This document shows, one piece after another, positions 35,763 to 45,703 of a stretch of 64,000 bases of DNA; the stretch's first letter is position 1, and every line of letters begins with the position of its first letter. The stretch lies in contig NZ_AP027059.1 in the NCBI RefSeq assembly GCF_030295325.1, positions 248,001 through 312,000 of the forward strand, in the 5' to 3' direction. Position numbers and translations under genes: made by a program. This stretch comes from Haliovirga abyssi (GTDB lineage: Bacteria; Fusobacteriota; Fusobacteriia; Fusobacteriales; Haliovirgaceae). Below the pieces are notes generated by a model. It ran no database searches. It was not told the origin of the DNA and saw only the letters and a program-made list of their open reading frames with translations.

Positions 35763-37523
35763 TTGAAAATATCAGTATCAATGATAACTTATAATGAAGA
35801 AAACAAACTGGAAAAAACATTGAAATCTGTATATAATTGGGTTGATGAAATTGTTATAGTTGATAGTTATAGTAGTGACAAAACAGTTGAAATTGCTAAA
35901 AAATATGGAGCTAAAGTATATATAGAGGATTGGAAAGGTTTTGGAAAACAAAAAAATAGTGCATTAGAAAAATGTACTGGTGATTGGATATTATTAATTG
36001 ATGCTGATGAAGAAATAACAGAAAATTTAAGAGATGAGATTTTAAATATTATAAATAGCGATAAAATTGAAAAAAATGTATATAAAATTCCTCGTATATC
36101 ATGGTGGTTTGGGAAAAAGACTCATGAAAAAGATTCTGTAATAAGATTGGTAAAAAAAGATAGTGGGAAATATAATGAAAAAGAAGTTCATGAAGAATTT
36201 GTAACTAAAGAGAATATAGGAGTGTTAAAAAATAGTATAAATCATTATACTTATGTTTCTTTAGAAGAATATTTTATGAAATTTAATAAATATACTACTT
36301 TAGCAGCTTTAGAACTAAGAAAAAAAGGTAGAAAATTTAATTTAGGAAGACTATTTTTTGAACCAATTAGAAATTTTTTGAAGATATATATTGGGAAAAA
36401 AGGGATATTAGAGGGATATTATGGTTTTTTAAGAGCAATTTTAAGTGGAATGTATGGAATAGTTAGATATTCAAAATTATACTTATTAGAAAAAGAAAAT
36501 CCAAATATATTAATATCAAGAACAGATAAAATAGGGGATCTTGTTTTATCTGTTCCTTCTTTTTCTAAAATTAGAAATATGTATCCAAATGCTAAAATAG
36601 CTATTTTAGTTAGAAATTACAATTATGATATAGTAAAAAATTTGCCATATATTGATGAAGTTATAAAAATAGATGATTATAGTGAAAAAGAATTAATAAA
36701 AAAAATAAGAAAATTTAATGCAAACATATTTATTGCACTTTTTACAAATAAATTTATTGGGAAATTGTCTATAAAAAGTAAAGCAAAATATAGAATAGGT
36801 CCATATTCTAAATTACATTCATTTTTTTCATATAATAAAGGGGTATTTCAAAAGAGGTCCAAATCTATAAAAAATGAGGCAGAATATAATTTGGATCTGA
36901 TAAAAAGAGTTGATGGGAAATTGTTTTATAATAGTAAAGATGGAGAGAGTAAGATATATTTAGGAGAAAGCAATAAAAAATTAGCAGAGAAATTTTATGT
37001 AGAAAAAAGAATCAATAAGAAATTAAAAACTATAGTGATACACCCGTTTTCTGGAGGGTCTGCAAAGAATTTGACAATAGAACAATATATAGAGCTAATT
37101 AAGAGAATAAAACAGGAATTAGATATAAATGTGGTGGTAACAGGTGGAATAGGTGATAAGGCTAAAATAGATTATTTTAGAAAAAAGATTATTGATGTGA
37201 ATTATTTTATAGGGAAGAGGTCAATATTAGATTTAGCTGCTATTATTAATAAAGGAGATATATTTATTGGGAGTTCTACTGGGCCTACACATATAGCAGG
37301 GATTTTGGGAAAAGATATAGTAGCAATATATCCTAAAATAAAAGCACAATCTAAAATTAGATGGGGTGTATTAGGAAATGGAAAAGTAGAATATATAGAG
37401 CCGGAAGAGAATTGCAAAGAGAAATATAAATGTAATGAGAAGTGTGAGTATTATGATTGTTTTAGTAAAATTAAATTAGAAAAAATAGTAATTAAAATAA
37501 AGAAGATTATTGATGAGGAGTAA
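35763..37523 (+). CDS. GT2-GT9 fusion glycosyltransferase
   Basis: Bifunctional protein of 586 residues. Residues 1-250 form a family 2 glycosyltransferase of the WaaE/KdtX type: SVSMITYNEENKLEKTLKSV, IVDSYSSDKTVEIA, KQKNSALEKCTGDW and the DxD-like LLIDADEEIT. Residues 255-586 form a family 9 domain of the heptosyltransferase type: ISRTDKIGDLVLSVPSFSKI, then VIHPFSGGSAKNL, FIGSSTGPTHIAGILGKD and a late cysteine group (CKEKYKCNEKCEYYDC). The start is TTG 35763 after AGGAGG. GT9 domains usually transfer heptose from ADP-heptose. The fusion suggests two successive inner-core steps by one protein. Confidence 0.88.
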   Translation: MKISVSMITYNEENKLEKTLKSVYNWVDEIVIVDSYSSDKTVEIAKKYGAKVYIEDWKGFGKQKNSALEKCTGDWILLIDADEEITENLRDEILNIINSDKIEKNVYKIPRISWWFGKKTHEKDSVIRLVKKDSGKYNEKEVHEEFVTKENIGVLKNSINHYTYVSLEEYFMKFNKYTTLAALELRKKGRKFNLGRLFFEPIRNFLKIYIGKKGILEGYYGFLRAILSGMYGIVRYSKLYLLEKENPNILISRTDKIGDLVLSVPSFSKIRNMYPNAKIAILVRNYNYDIVKNLPYIDEVIKIDDYSEKELIKKIRKFNANIFIALFTNKFIGKLSIKSKAKYRIGPYSKLHSFFSYNKGVFQKRSKSIKNEAEYNLDLIKRVDGKLFYNSKDGESKIYLGESNKKLAEKFYVEKRINKKLKTIVIHPFSGGSAKNLTIEQYIELIKRIKQELDINVVVTGGIGDKAKIDYFRKKIIDVNYFIGKRSILDLAAIINKGDIFIGSSTGPTHIAGILGKDIVAIYPKIKAQSKIRWGVLGNGKVEYIEPEENCKEKYKCNEKCEYYDCFSKIKLEKIVIKIKKIIDEE

Positions 37524-37529
37524 TATTAT

Positions 37530-38612
37530 ATGTATAAAAAATTGAGAAAAATTCATATGAATTTAAAAGATAAAATAAAAGATAAAAGAATTAAGGGATT
37601 TAAATTTTTATTTGATAAAAAAAAAGTAAAAGCTGATTTGAAAAATATAAAAAAAAATAAAATTTTATTTTTGAGGCATGATGGAAAAATTGGAGATATG
37701 ATAATAAGTACAATGATGTACAGAGAAATAAAAAAAAATAATCCAAATATAACAATTGGTGTAATAACTAGAGAAAATACATTTGATTTAATAAAAAACA
37801 ATCCATATATAGATAACATATATATTTATAAAAAAAAATATAAATATATAAAAAAAATTGCTGGAGATATTTCTAAAGTTAATTATGATGTGTTAATTGA
37901 TTTTGGAGATGGAATCAGCGAAAAAACAATTTATTTATTGAATAAAATACAGGCTAAAGTAAATATAGGATTTATGAAAAAAGATTATAAAATATTTGAT
38001 ATATCTTTGGATGAAAAAGAACTTAATGAACATATAACAAATAGATATAAAAAAGTTTTGAATTTTTTAGGATTTGAAGTATCAAGTTATAAATATGATA
38101 TTTTTGAAAATAGGAGTAATGATAAAATAAAATTAATAAAAAAAAATAGTGTAGGCGAGAAAACAATATGTATAAATAGGTTTGGAGCTAGCAAACATAG
38201 AACATTATCAGAAAATAATATGCTTGAAATTATATATGGTATTTTAAAATTAAATAAAAATATAAAAATATTATTACTTACTCCAAGTAATAAAAAAAGT
38301 TTGAATAAGAGGGTTATAGACAAAATTGGAGATGAAAAAGTAAAATTAATAGAGAGTGAAAATATAATGAATGCAATTGAGATAATGAAAAAAGTAGATT
38401 TAATTGTAACACCAGATACTTCAATTATACATATCGCTTCAGCACTCCAAAAACCATTAGTTGGAATATATAGAAAAGGAAATGCTATGAAATGTTGGGG
38501 GCCTAAAGGAACAAATTATAAAATAGTTACTTCTAATTCAAAGGATGAGATAAACGAGTTAGAAACAGATAAAGTTGTAGAGAATATAAAAAAAATATTA
38601 CAGGAGATATAG
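37530..38612 (+). CDS. Glycosyltransferase family 9 protein (heptosyltransferase-like)
   Basis: 360-residue GT-B protein. After a basic N terminus, the family opening ILFLRHDGKIGDMIISTMMY is followed by NPYIDNIYIYKKK. The C-terminal half has the donor-site pattern LIVTPDTSIIHIASALQKPL and VGIYRKGNAMKCWGP. The Asp-Thr-Ser/His arrangement is that of ADP-heptose:LPS heptosyltransferases. It lies six bases after the GT2-GT9 fusion and three before the ligase-like gene. Substrate and acceptor are not predictable. Confidence 0.85.
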   Translation: MYKKLRKIHMNLKDKIKDKRIKGFKFLFDKKKVKADLKNIKKNKILFLRHDGKIGDMIISTMMYREIKKNNPNITIGVITRENTFDLIKNNPYIDNIYIYKKKYKYIKKIAGDISKVNYDVLIDFGDGISEKTIYLLNKIQAKVNIGFMKKDYKIFDISLDEKELNEHITNRYKKVLNFLGFEVSSYKYDIFENRSNDKIKLIKKNSVGEKTICINRFGASKHRTLSENNMLEIIYGILKLNKNIKILLLTPSNKKSLNKRVIDKIGDEKVKLIESENIMNAIEIMKKVDLIVTPDTSIIHIASALQKPLVGIYRKGNAMKCWGPKGTNYKIVTSNSKDEINELETDKVVENIKKILQEI

Positions 38613-38615
38613 GAT

Positions 38616-39842
38616 ATGTTAAATATAAATAAAAAAAAAATATTAGAAAAAATTAAGATATTACAAGAGGTAGGATTATATATTTTAGCATTATCTTTTT
38701 TTGTTTCAACAGCAGGGTTTAATATTGGATTAGGAATAATCGCTATTGGTACTATAGTTAAATTATTTATAGCACCAAAAGATATAAATTTAGGTAATAA
38801 AAATATATTATATTGGTTTTTATTTTCATATATAGTATTGGCAATATGGTCACTATTTTCAGTAGGTGGAATAGATAGTTTTATTTATCATTTAAATAGA
38901 CAAAGTAGGTTTATAGTAATTCTGTTAATTGGAGAGGCAATAAGAGATAAAAGAGTTTTTTTTAGATTTTTAGTTTTCTTAGGTATATCAATATCATTAT
39001 CTTCGTTTAATGGGATTTTTGAACATTTAAAATATCCTTCTAAGAGAATAGATAGCTTTCTAAAATTAACACATTATGGACCTGCCTTAATGGAGATGTT
39101 AATACTGTTTTTTGCAATGATAATAACTAAAACTTATTCTTATAGATACAGAATTATACTGTTTTCAAGTTTTTATTTATTAGGAATAACTAATATTTTA
39201 TATATGAAAACTAGGGCTGTTTGGGTAGGATTGTTTTTAGGACAACTAGCAATTATGTTTTTTAATAAAAAAAAGCGTTATTTTATTTTAAGTATAGTAA
39301 TAATATTAATAATTGCATTTATTGGAAAAGAAACATATCTTAGAAGAGCGGAATCTATTGGAAATATAAAAACAGACACATCAAATACCACAAGAATGAA
39401 ATTATGGAAGGCGGGAATATATACTTTTGAAAATAATATAATTTTTGGAGCAGGATCTAATAATGATAATAGCACGCCTTTTTTTAAACAGTATATAATA
39501 AAGAAGTCATTTAAAATATTTCACTTTAATGGAGATCCTCATAATATGTATATATCATTTTTGGCAGAGTATGGATTAGGTGGACTTCTTTATATGATTT
39601 TGATTTTTTATATAATACCAAAAGAATTTTTTAGATATTATAAAGCTAGAAAACGTTTTGACTTAGATGGGATTTTCTATGGAGTTATAGGGATGACAAT
39701 AGGTTTTTATATTGTTGGTATTTTTTGGAATATATGGTATAGAGATTACCATCCAAGTTTAGGATTTTTTATAGGATTGGGAATATTTAATTTTTTATAT
39801 TCTAATAATGAAAGGACAGAAAATGAAAAAAAAATTAGTTAG
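38616..39842 (+). CDS. O-antigen ligase / polymerase-like membrane protein
   Basis: 408 residues with about ten to twelve hydrophobic helices and a large periplasmic loop late in the protein, the architecture of WaaL and Wzy. In the loop, TSNTTRMKLWKAGIYTFENN and the following FNGDPHNMYISFLAEYGLGG contain the conserved Arg and His found in the Wzy_C/O-antigen ligase family. Whether it joins O-antigen to lipid A-core or polymerises repeat units cannot be decided. The position among heptosyltransferase-type genes fits a ligase. It overlaps the next GT9 gene by about 20 bases. Confidence 0.85.
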   Translation: MLNINKKKILEKIKILQEVGLYILALSFFVSTAGFNIGLGIIAIGTIVKLFIAPKDINLGNKNILYWFLFSYIVLAIWSLFSVGGIDSFIYHLNRQSRFIVILLIGEAIRDKRVFFRFLVFLGISISLSSFNGIFEHLKYPSKRIDSFLKLTHYGPALMEMLILFFAMIITKTYSYRYRIILFSSFYLLGITNILYMKTRAVWVGLFLGQLAIMFFNKKKRYFILSIVIILIIAFIGKETYLRRAESIGNIKTDTSNTTRMKLWKAGIYTFENNIIFGAGSNNDNSTPFFKQYIIKKSFKIFHFNGDPHNMYISFLAEYGLGGLLYMILIFYIIPKEFFRYYKARKRFDLDGIFYGVIGMTIGFYIVGIFWNIWYRDYHPSLGFFIGLGIFNFLYSNNERTENEKKIS

Positions 39843-40905
39843 ATATTTTTTATTGAGAAATAGAAATAAAAAAATAGATATAAAAAAAATAGATAAGATT
39901 TTATTTATTGCATATGATGCAATAGGAGATATGATAATGACAACTCCTGTATTTAGAGAATTAAAAAAAATATATCCTGAAAAAAAGATTGGAGTATTGT
40001 GTAGTGAAAGGAATAAAGATGTTTTAAAATATAACCCATATGTTGATAAAATCTTTATAAAAAATTCAAAAAAATGGTATTTTAAAGATTTAAGGATTTT
40101 GAAAAAAATAAGAGATGAAAAATATGACATATGTATTAACTTATGGAATAAAATTTCTATGACAGAGATGTCATTTATAAAACTTTTAAATGTAAAATAT
40201 AGAGCTAGTGGAGTATTTCAAAAAAATAGTGAAAATAAATATAATATATTAACAGAAGATATAAAAATGTATGATTATATTTTTGGGGATAGAAAAGAAA
40301 AACATTTTTCTAAGCAACAAATTAGTTCTTTAGAAGTTTTTGGAATTAAAACTGATAATTTAAAATATGATATATTTATATCAGAAAAAGAAAAAGAAAA
40401 AGCTAAAAAATTTTTCAAAGAATTTTCTGGAAAAATAAAAATTTTTATTAATATGTTTTCTAGTGAAGAAAAAAGAAATATTAAATTTGAAGATGTATGT
40501 TTTATAGTAGAAAAAGTAAAAGAAAAATATAAAAATGCAATATTCTTTTTAAATTCTATTCCAGAAAAAAGAGTGGAATTAATTGAAAAAATAAAAAAGA
40601 GTAATTTTGAGAATATAAAAATAATGTATGAAACAGAATCTATATTAGATGCAGTAGCAGGAATAGAATATGCAGATTTGTTGATTACGCCAGATACTTC
40701 ATTTACACATATAGCAGAAGCATTAGATAAACCAATGATAGTTATTTATTCTGGAGTATTAAAAAATTATGAGAAAGTAAAGACTTTTTCTAAGAAACAT
40801 TATGCTATTTTTTCTGATAATAAAGATGAAAATATTATTGAAAAATATGATAAAAATAAAATTATAGAAAAATTAGAATTAATATTAGATGAGGAGAAAA
40901 TATGA
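39823..40905 (+). CDS. Glycosyltransferase family 9 protein
   Basis: GT9 protein of about 360 residues. ILFIAYDAIGDMIMTTPVFR is the family opening, EKKIGVLCSERNKDVLKYNP follows, and the C-terminal domain has LLITPDTSFTHIAEALDKPM then IVIYSG. ATG 39823 gives MKKKLVRYFLLRNRN; an ATG five codons earlier (39808) is inside the ligase gene. AAAGGA is the likely ribosome binding site. The stop overlaps the ATG of the next GT9 gene by four bases, so the genes are translationally coupled. The closest internal relative is the product of 37530-38612. Confidence 0.85.
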   Translation: MKKKLVRYFLLRNRNKKIDIKKIDKILFIAYDAIGDMIMTTPVFRELKKIYPEKKIGVLCSERNKDVLKYNPYVDKIFIKNSKKWYFKDLRILKKIRDEKYDICINLWNKISMTEMSFIKLLNVKYRASGVFQKNSENKYNILTEDIKMYDYIFGDRKEKHFSKQQISSLEVFGIKTDNLKYDIFISEKEKEKAKKFFKEFSGKIKIFINMFSSEEKRNIKFEDVCFIVEKVKEKYKNAIFFLNSIPEKRVELIEKIKKSNFENIKIMYETESILDAVAGIEYADLLITPDTSFTHIAEALDKPMIVIYSGVLKNYEKVKTFSKKHYAIFSDNKDENIIEKYDKNKIIEKLELILDEEKI

Positions 40906-41996
40906 AAATTTTAGTTATTCAACTAAAACAAATTGGAGATGTTTTATTATCAACACCTGTTTGTAATAGTTTGAAAAAAACATATTCAAGTGCACAAATA
41001 GATTACATAATATATGATTATACAGCAGGAGTTGTAGATAATAATCCAAGTATATCAAAGATTATAAAAATAACTAAAAAAGAAAGAGAAAGTTATATTG
41101 AATTTTTAAAATTATTATTAAAAATAAGAAAAGAGAAATATGATATTGTTTTAAATATTCAAGGAAAACTTGAAGGGACATTAATAACATTAGCTTCTGG
41201 AGCTAAATTGAAAATAGGATTTGATAGAAAAGGGTGGGAAATATTTCATACTAAAATAGTAAATGAAAGTAACTCTAAAAAAATAACTGGAGCAGGTAAT
41301 ACAATTGATGGGCGACTATCTTTATTGACAGCATTAGATGATGAAGTAAAATATGATTATGATTTGAAAATTTATTTAAAGGATGATGAAGTAATAAGGA
41401 TAAAGAATAAGATGATAAAGTTTGGAATTAATATAGATAGACCTATAATATCAATGGGAATTACCAGTAGAAGAGATTATAGAATTTGGCCAGTAGAATA
41501 TTTTTCAAAAATTATGGATTATTTAATTAAAAAGTATAATGCTCAAATAATATTATTTTATGCTCCAAATGATAAAAAATATAATAGTGAAAAAGATTAT
41601 TGTGAGGCAGCTAAAAAATTAGTAGAAAATAATAAAAATGTATTTACTAATATAGAAACAGAAAATGTAAGAGAGCTATTATGTTTGCTTAAAAATAGTG
41701 ACATATATATAGGAAATGATAATGGTCCAAGACATTTTGCACAAGGGGTAGATACTCCTGCATTTTGTATTTTTTCACCAACGGCAAATAAATGGGACTT
41801 TAATCCACATAATAATCCTAGATTTAGAGCTATTGATTTACAAGATGCTTTAGGATTAGATAATGAAAAATATAAAGAGTATACTAAAAATTTAGATAGA
41901 GATAAAAATAGCATGGAATATTTTAAAGAGATAAAACCTGAATTTGTAATTAGTGAAATTGATAAAATGATAAAAGAATTAAATTTATTTAAATAG
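40902..41996 (+). CDS. Glycosyltransferase family 9 protein (heptosyltransferase-like)
   Basis: 364 residues. The N terminus is the classic heptosyltransferase opening MKILVIQLKQIGDVLLSTPV, followed by YDIVLNIQGKLEGTLITLAS. The C-terminal domain has ISMGITSRRDYRIWPVEYFS, DIYIGNDNGPRHFAQGVDTP and FCIFSPTANKWDFNPH. The Asp-Asn-Gly-Pro-Arg-His variant of the donor site differs from the DTS/H form in its neighbours, suggesting a distinct donor or acceptor. It overlaps the upstream gene by four bases; the next gene begins nine bases after the stop. Confidence 0.88.
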   Translation: MKILVIQLKQIGDVLLSTPVCNSLKKTYSSAQIDYIIYDYTAGVVDNNPSISKIIKITKKERESYIEFLKLLLKIRKEKYDIVLNIQGKLEGTLITLASGAKLKIGFDRKGWEIFHTKIVNESNSKKITGAGNTIDGRLSLLTALDDEVKYDYDLKIYLKDDEVIRIKNKMIKFGINIDRPIISMGITSRRDYRIWPVEYFSKIMDYLIKKYNAQIILFYAPNDKKYNSEKDYCEAAKKLVENNKNVFTNIETENVRELLCLLKNSDIYIGNDNGPRHFAQGVDTPAFCIFSPTANKWDFNPHNNPRFRAIDLQDALGLDNEKYKEYTKNLDRDKNSMEYFKEIKPEFVISEIDKMIKELNLFK

Positions 41997-42005
41997 GAGA
42001 AATAT

Positions 42006-43022
42006 ATGAAAAGAAAACTAAAAATTAAAGAACTTTTATTTGAAATATTAATATTTTTTTTCAAAAGAAAAAAAAGCAATTTTAACAATAAGATAACAAA
42101 AATACTAGTTGTTAGGCAAGATAATAGAATAGGAAACATGTTATTTATAACACCATTATTAAAATTAATATTCGAAGTCTATAATGTAAAATCAGATGTT
42201 TTAGTTGGAGGAAGATTTTATAAAATTATAGATAGTAATCCTAATGTAAATAAAACTCTTGTTTATAATCAGAAAGAATTTATAAAAAAGCCTTGGAAAT
42301 TTATAAAATTTATTTTGGAAATGAGAAAGGTAGAATATGATATTGTTATTGATTGTAAAAATGCTTTTTCTTTTAATAATTCTATGCTAACATTAATATC
42401 AAAAGGGAAAATAAAACTAGGGTTTGAAAATAATTTGAGTGATAAATATTTAGATTTCTCAATAAATTTTGACGAGTTATTAAAAGAAAATAAACATGAA
42501 TATGAATATTTAGCAATGCTTTTATTAAGGTTCATAAATGAAAATAGAGAAATTCCAAAGATGGAATACTATTATAGTGATAAAGAATTGGATAAAAAAA
42601 GTTATAATATAGTTATACATATTGGTGGACGTGGAGAGAAATCTTTAAAAGCAAATCTTATTAATGAATTGGTAGAAGAAATATTAAAAAAAGAGGATAA
42701 AGTAGCAATAATATATGGACCTAATGAAATAGATAAAGTAAATAATATAAAAAATCTAAAAGGTGTTATAAAAATAAATCCAAAATCAATAGATGAGCTT
42801 GCTTATTATATAGAAAAAAGCGAATGGTTTATTACTCCAGATACAGGAGCCCTACATATTGCTTCAGCATTAAACAAAAATATAATTGCACTATTTTATA
42901 ATAAAACATTTGATAGATATGGGCCTGTAACAACAGGAAAAAGTATAGTTATAAAAGCTTTTGAAAAGTTAGATAGTGAGATTTTAAATGAAATAATAAG
43001 TTTTTTTAGAAAAGTTAATTAA
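42006..43022 (+). CDS. Glycosyltransferase family 9 protein
   Basis: 338 residues, the fifth GT9 domain of the cluster. The opening ILVVRQDNRIGNMLFITPLL is a variant with Asn in place of the usual Asp after Gly. VEYDIVIDCKNAFSFNNSML and the donor-site motif WFITPDTGALHIASALNKNI are present. AATAGGAGA before ATG 42006 serves as the ribosome binding site. It is followed after 15 bases by the aminotransferase that begins the decoration genes. Confidence 0.85.
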   Translation: MKRKLKIKELLFEILIFFFKRKKSNFNNKITKILVVRQDNRIGNMLFITPLLKLIFEVYNVKSDVLVGGRFYKIIDSNPNVNKTLVYNQKEFIKKPWKFIKFILEMRKVEYDIVIDCKNAFSFNNSMLTLISKGKIKLGFENNLSDKYLDFSINFDELLKENKHEYEYLAMLLLRFINENREIPKMEYYYSDKELDKKSYNIVIHIGGRGEKSLKANLINELVEEILKKEDKVAIIYGPNEIDKVNNIKNLKGVIKINPKSIDELAYYIEKSEWFITPDTGALHIASALNKNIIALFYNKTFDRYGPVTTGKSIVIKAFEKLDSEILNEIISFFRKVN

Positions 43023-43037
43023 AAAAAGGAGATAGAA

Positions 43038-44111
43038 ATGGATAAAACATTATTATTTACAGTTGGACCAGTTGAAATGAGTTCTAAAATAAAAGATATT
43101 GGTGGAGCAGGAATACCATATTTTAGAACAAAAGAATTTTCAGAAGTTATGTTGGAGATAGAGAATAAATTAAAGAAATTTTTATATACTAATCAAAATT
43201 CAAAAGTTATTACATTAACAGCTTCTGGAAGTGGAGCTATGGAAGCCTCTATTATTAACATATTTACTGAAAATGACAAAGTATTAATTGTAAATGGCGG
43301 AAGTTTCGGAGATAGATTTGAAAAAATATGTAAAATCCATAACATTAATTATAATGTGATAAAATTAAAAAAAGGTGAAAGTTTAAAAAAAGAGGAATTG
43401 GATAAATATAGTAATAAAGGATATACAGGGTTATTAATTAATGTGCACGAAACTTCAACTGGCGTATTATATGATATGAAAATGGTAGGAGAATTTTGTA
43501 AAAAAGAGAATATTTTATTGGTTGCTGATGCGATTAGTTCATTTTTAGCAGATGAATATAAAATGGATGAATGGGGAATTGATGTAACTATATTAAGTAG
43601 TCAAAAAGCTTTAGCATTACCTCCAGGATTATCATTTTTGATAATTAATAAAAAAGTAAATGATATTATAATTAAAAATAGTGTAAAATCTTTGTATTTT
43701 GATTTGAAAGATTATTTAATGAATATGGAGAGAGGACAAACTCCATTTACTCCAGCAGTTGGGATTATATATCAATTATATGAGAGATTAAAAGAGATAG
43801 AAGAGGTAGGTGTAGAAAAAGAGATAGGTATTAGAAAAAATTTAGCTGAAGATTTTAGAAATAGAATAAAAAAATTGCCATTAGAACTATTTGCAGAAAC
43901 TATGTCAAATGCAGTTACAGCAATAGTTCCAAAAACTATGAAAGCTAATGAAATATATGAAAAATTAAGATATGATTATGAGATGACAGTTTTACCAAGT
44001 GGAGGAGATTTAAAAGAAAAGCTATTTAGAGTAGGACATTTAGGAGATTTAACAATAGATGATAATGAAAAATTGGTAGATGCTTTAAAAGAGATTTTGA
44101 AAGGGGAATAA
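43038..44111 (+). CDS. Class V aminotransferase, 2-aminoethylphosphonate transaminase (PhnW)-like
   Basis: PLP enzyme of 357 residues. The PLP lysine is in VTILSSQKALALPPGL; the phosphate and cofactor contacts are in TLTASGSGAMEASI and LLVADAISSFLADE. The opening LLFTVGPVEMSSKIKDIG and the motif HETSTGVLYD are those of the PhnW/alanine-glyoxylate group. The next gene is a LicC/PntC-like cytidylyltransferase; in Treponema denticola such an aminotransferase is fused to a CTP:phosphonate cytidylyltransferase. I therefore favour conversion of phosphonoacetaldehyde to 2-aminoethylphosphonate. No PEP mutase or phosphonopyruvate decarboxylase gene is in the window, so other amino donors or acceptors remain possible. 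Confidence 0.75.
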   Translation: MDKTLLFTVGPVEMSSKIKDIGGAGIPYFRTKEFSEVMLEIENKLKKFLYTNQNSKVITLTASGSGAMEASIINIFTENDKVLIVNGGSFGDRFEKICKIHNINYNVIKLKKGESLKKEELDKYSNKGYTGLLINVHETSTGVLYDMKMVGEFCKKENILLVADAISSFLADEYKMDEWGIDVTILSSQKALALPPGLSFLIINKKVNDIIIKNSVKSLYFDLKDYLMNMERGQTPFTPAVGIIYQLYERLKEIEEVGVEKEIGIRKNLAEDFRNRIKKLPLELFAETMSNAVTAIVPKTMKANEIYEKLRYDYEMTVLPSGGDLKEKLFRVGHLGDLTIDDNEKLVDALKEILKGE

Positions 44112-44112
44112 A

Positions 44113-44829
44113 ATGAAGGTTATAATAATGGCAGCAGGTAAGGGAAGTAGAATTAGTAGACATATAGGAGAAAAACCAAAATGTACATTGGAAATAAAAG
44201 ATAATCTTCCTTTAATTGAAAATACAGTAAAGAATTTAAATAATAAAGGGATATATGATATAACGATTATATTAGGTTATAATGGAAAAGAGATAGAAAA
44301 AGTGTTAAAAGGATATAAAGTAAAATTTTATTATAATTATTTTTATGATGTAACTAATAGTATAGCTTCTTTATGGTTTGCAAAAAAAGAATTAGAAACT
44401 GATAAAGATATAATGTTTATGAATGGAGATGTATTTTTTGAAGAACATTTTTTAGATGAAATTAAAAAAGAGGAGTTAAGTCCTGTATTATATGCAGATG
44501 GAAGTAGAAAAGAGGAAGCTGATTACAAGCTATTTTATGAAAATGGGATATTGTATAAGTATGGAAAAGAGTTAAAATTAAATGAAACAACTGGAGAATA
44601 TATTGGAGTTGCTAAAATATTAAATAAAGATATTAATATTATAAAAAATAAATTAGATAATATGATAAAAGATGGAAAACATAGCTTGTGGTGGGAGAAT
44701 GTATTATATGAATTAAATAGTAATATGAAGATATATGTAAAAGAGATAAAAAATATATTTTGGGCAGAAGTTGATTATATAGAAGATTATATGAGGATAA
44801 AGGAGTTTATAGATAGTGAAAATAGATGA
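44113..44829 (+). CDS. LicC/PntC-like nucleotidyltransferase
   Basis: 238-residue sugar-phosphate nucleotidyltransferase fold. The N-terminal nucleotide loop is IIMAAGKGSRISRHIGEKPK. Then come ITIILGYNGKEIEKVL, YFYDVTNSIASLWFAKKEL and the metal Asp in FMNGDVFFEEH; FWAEVDYIEDYMRI is near the C terminus. This pattern is shared by phosphocholine cytidylyltransferase LicC and the phosphonate cytidylyltransferase PntC. It starts one base after the aminotransferase stop and overlaps the first LicD gene by 14 bases. The product would be CDP-choline or CMP-aminoethylphosphonate; the PhnW-like neighbour favours the latter. Confidence 0.8.
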   Translation: MKVIIMAAGKGSRISRHIGEKPKCTLEIKDNLPLIENTVKNLNNKGIYDITIILGYNGKEIEKVLKGYKVKFYYNYFYDVTNSIASLWFAKKELETDKDIMFMNGDVFFEEHFLDEIKKEELSPVLYADGSRKEEADYKLFYENGILYKYGKELKLNETTGEYIGVAKILNKDINIIKNKLDNMIKDGKHSLWWENVLYELNSNMKIYVKEIKNIFWAEVDYIEDYMRIKEFIDSENR

Positions 44830-45703
44830 ACTTTTTCCAGATGAGAGAAAAAAATATATTGAGATGTCTAAATTAAGGCAGATACAATTGATAGAACTTA
44901 GAATATTTAAGATATTCGATTATATATGTAAAAAAAATAATATAGAGTATTGGAGAGATTGGGGAAATCTTTTAGGGGCAGTAAGGCACAAAGGGTTTAT
45001 ACCGTGGGATGATGATATAGATATTGGAATGACTTTAGAAAATTATCAAAAAATGATAGAAATTTTTCCTAAAAAGCTTCCAAAAGATATTTTTTTTCAA
45101 ACTCCTAAAACAGATAAAAATTATGATAATATTGAAGGAATAAAATTAAGAGATAGATATAGTAATTTGAATATAGATGATAAATCACCTAAAATACATA
45201 ATGGTATTTTTATTGAGGTATTTCCAGTATATAAAGTACCTTCAAATAAAATTTTGCAAAAATTACAGATTAGTTTATATAGGAATTTAATATCTTGTAG
45301 AATTGAAAAGGGGAATAAATTAAAATTAAAAGTGAGAAGAGGAATATCTAAATTTATAACTAATTTTATATCATTTGAGAAATTAGATGAAAAAATATTA
45401 AATATGTATAAATTGACAAAAAATTATATGTATAGACACGCTCTACATAGTAGCTCAAAAGAGGTAGATTATTATTTTTCAAAAGATTCGATTTTTCCAT
45501 TAAAAGAAATAGAATATGAGGGATATAAATTTAGAAGTGTGAATGATTATGATGAATATTTAAAAACAGCATTTGGAGATTATATGAAGTTACCACCTGA
45601 AAATGAGAGGGGTGAAAGACATATGAAATTAGATGAAGTAGTAATATTTGAAGCATGTAATCATATAGAATCACTAAATTGGAAAGATAAGGAGAAAATA
45701 TGA
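44816..45703 (+). CDS. LicD family transferase, first copy
   Basis: 295 residues. LicD proteins transfer phosphocholine or similar phospho-groups to surface glycans. The family core is visible: YWRDWGNLLGAVRHKGFIPW followed by DDDIDIGM, with the Asp cluster that binds metal. IHNGIFIEVFPVYKVP and AFGDYMKLPPENERG also fit. It begins GTG 44816 inside the cytidylyltransferase gene. The start DELFPDERKKYIEMSKLRQ is shared with the next protein, showing tandem duplication. It would act on a lipid-linked or core glycan, using the CDP/CMP-activated group made by the gene before it. Confidence 0.88.
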   Translation: MKIDELFPDERKKYIEMSKLRQIQLIELRIFKIFDYICKKNNIEYWRDWGNLLGAVRHKGFIPWDDDIDIGMTLENYQKMIEIFPKKLPKDIFFQTPKTDKNYDNIEGIKLRDRYSNLNIDDKSPKIHNGIFIEVFPVYKVPSNKILQKLQISLYRNLISCRIEKGNKLKLKVRRGISKFITNFISFEKLDEKILNMYKLTKNYMYRHALHSSSKEVDYYFSKDSIFPLKEIEYEGYKFRSVNDYDEYLKTAFGDYMKLPPENERGERHMKLDEVVIFEACNHIESLNWKDKEKI

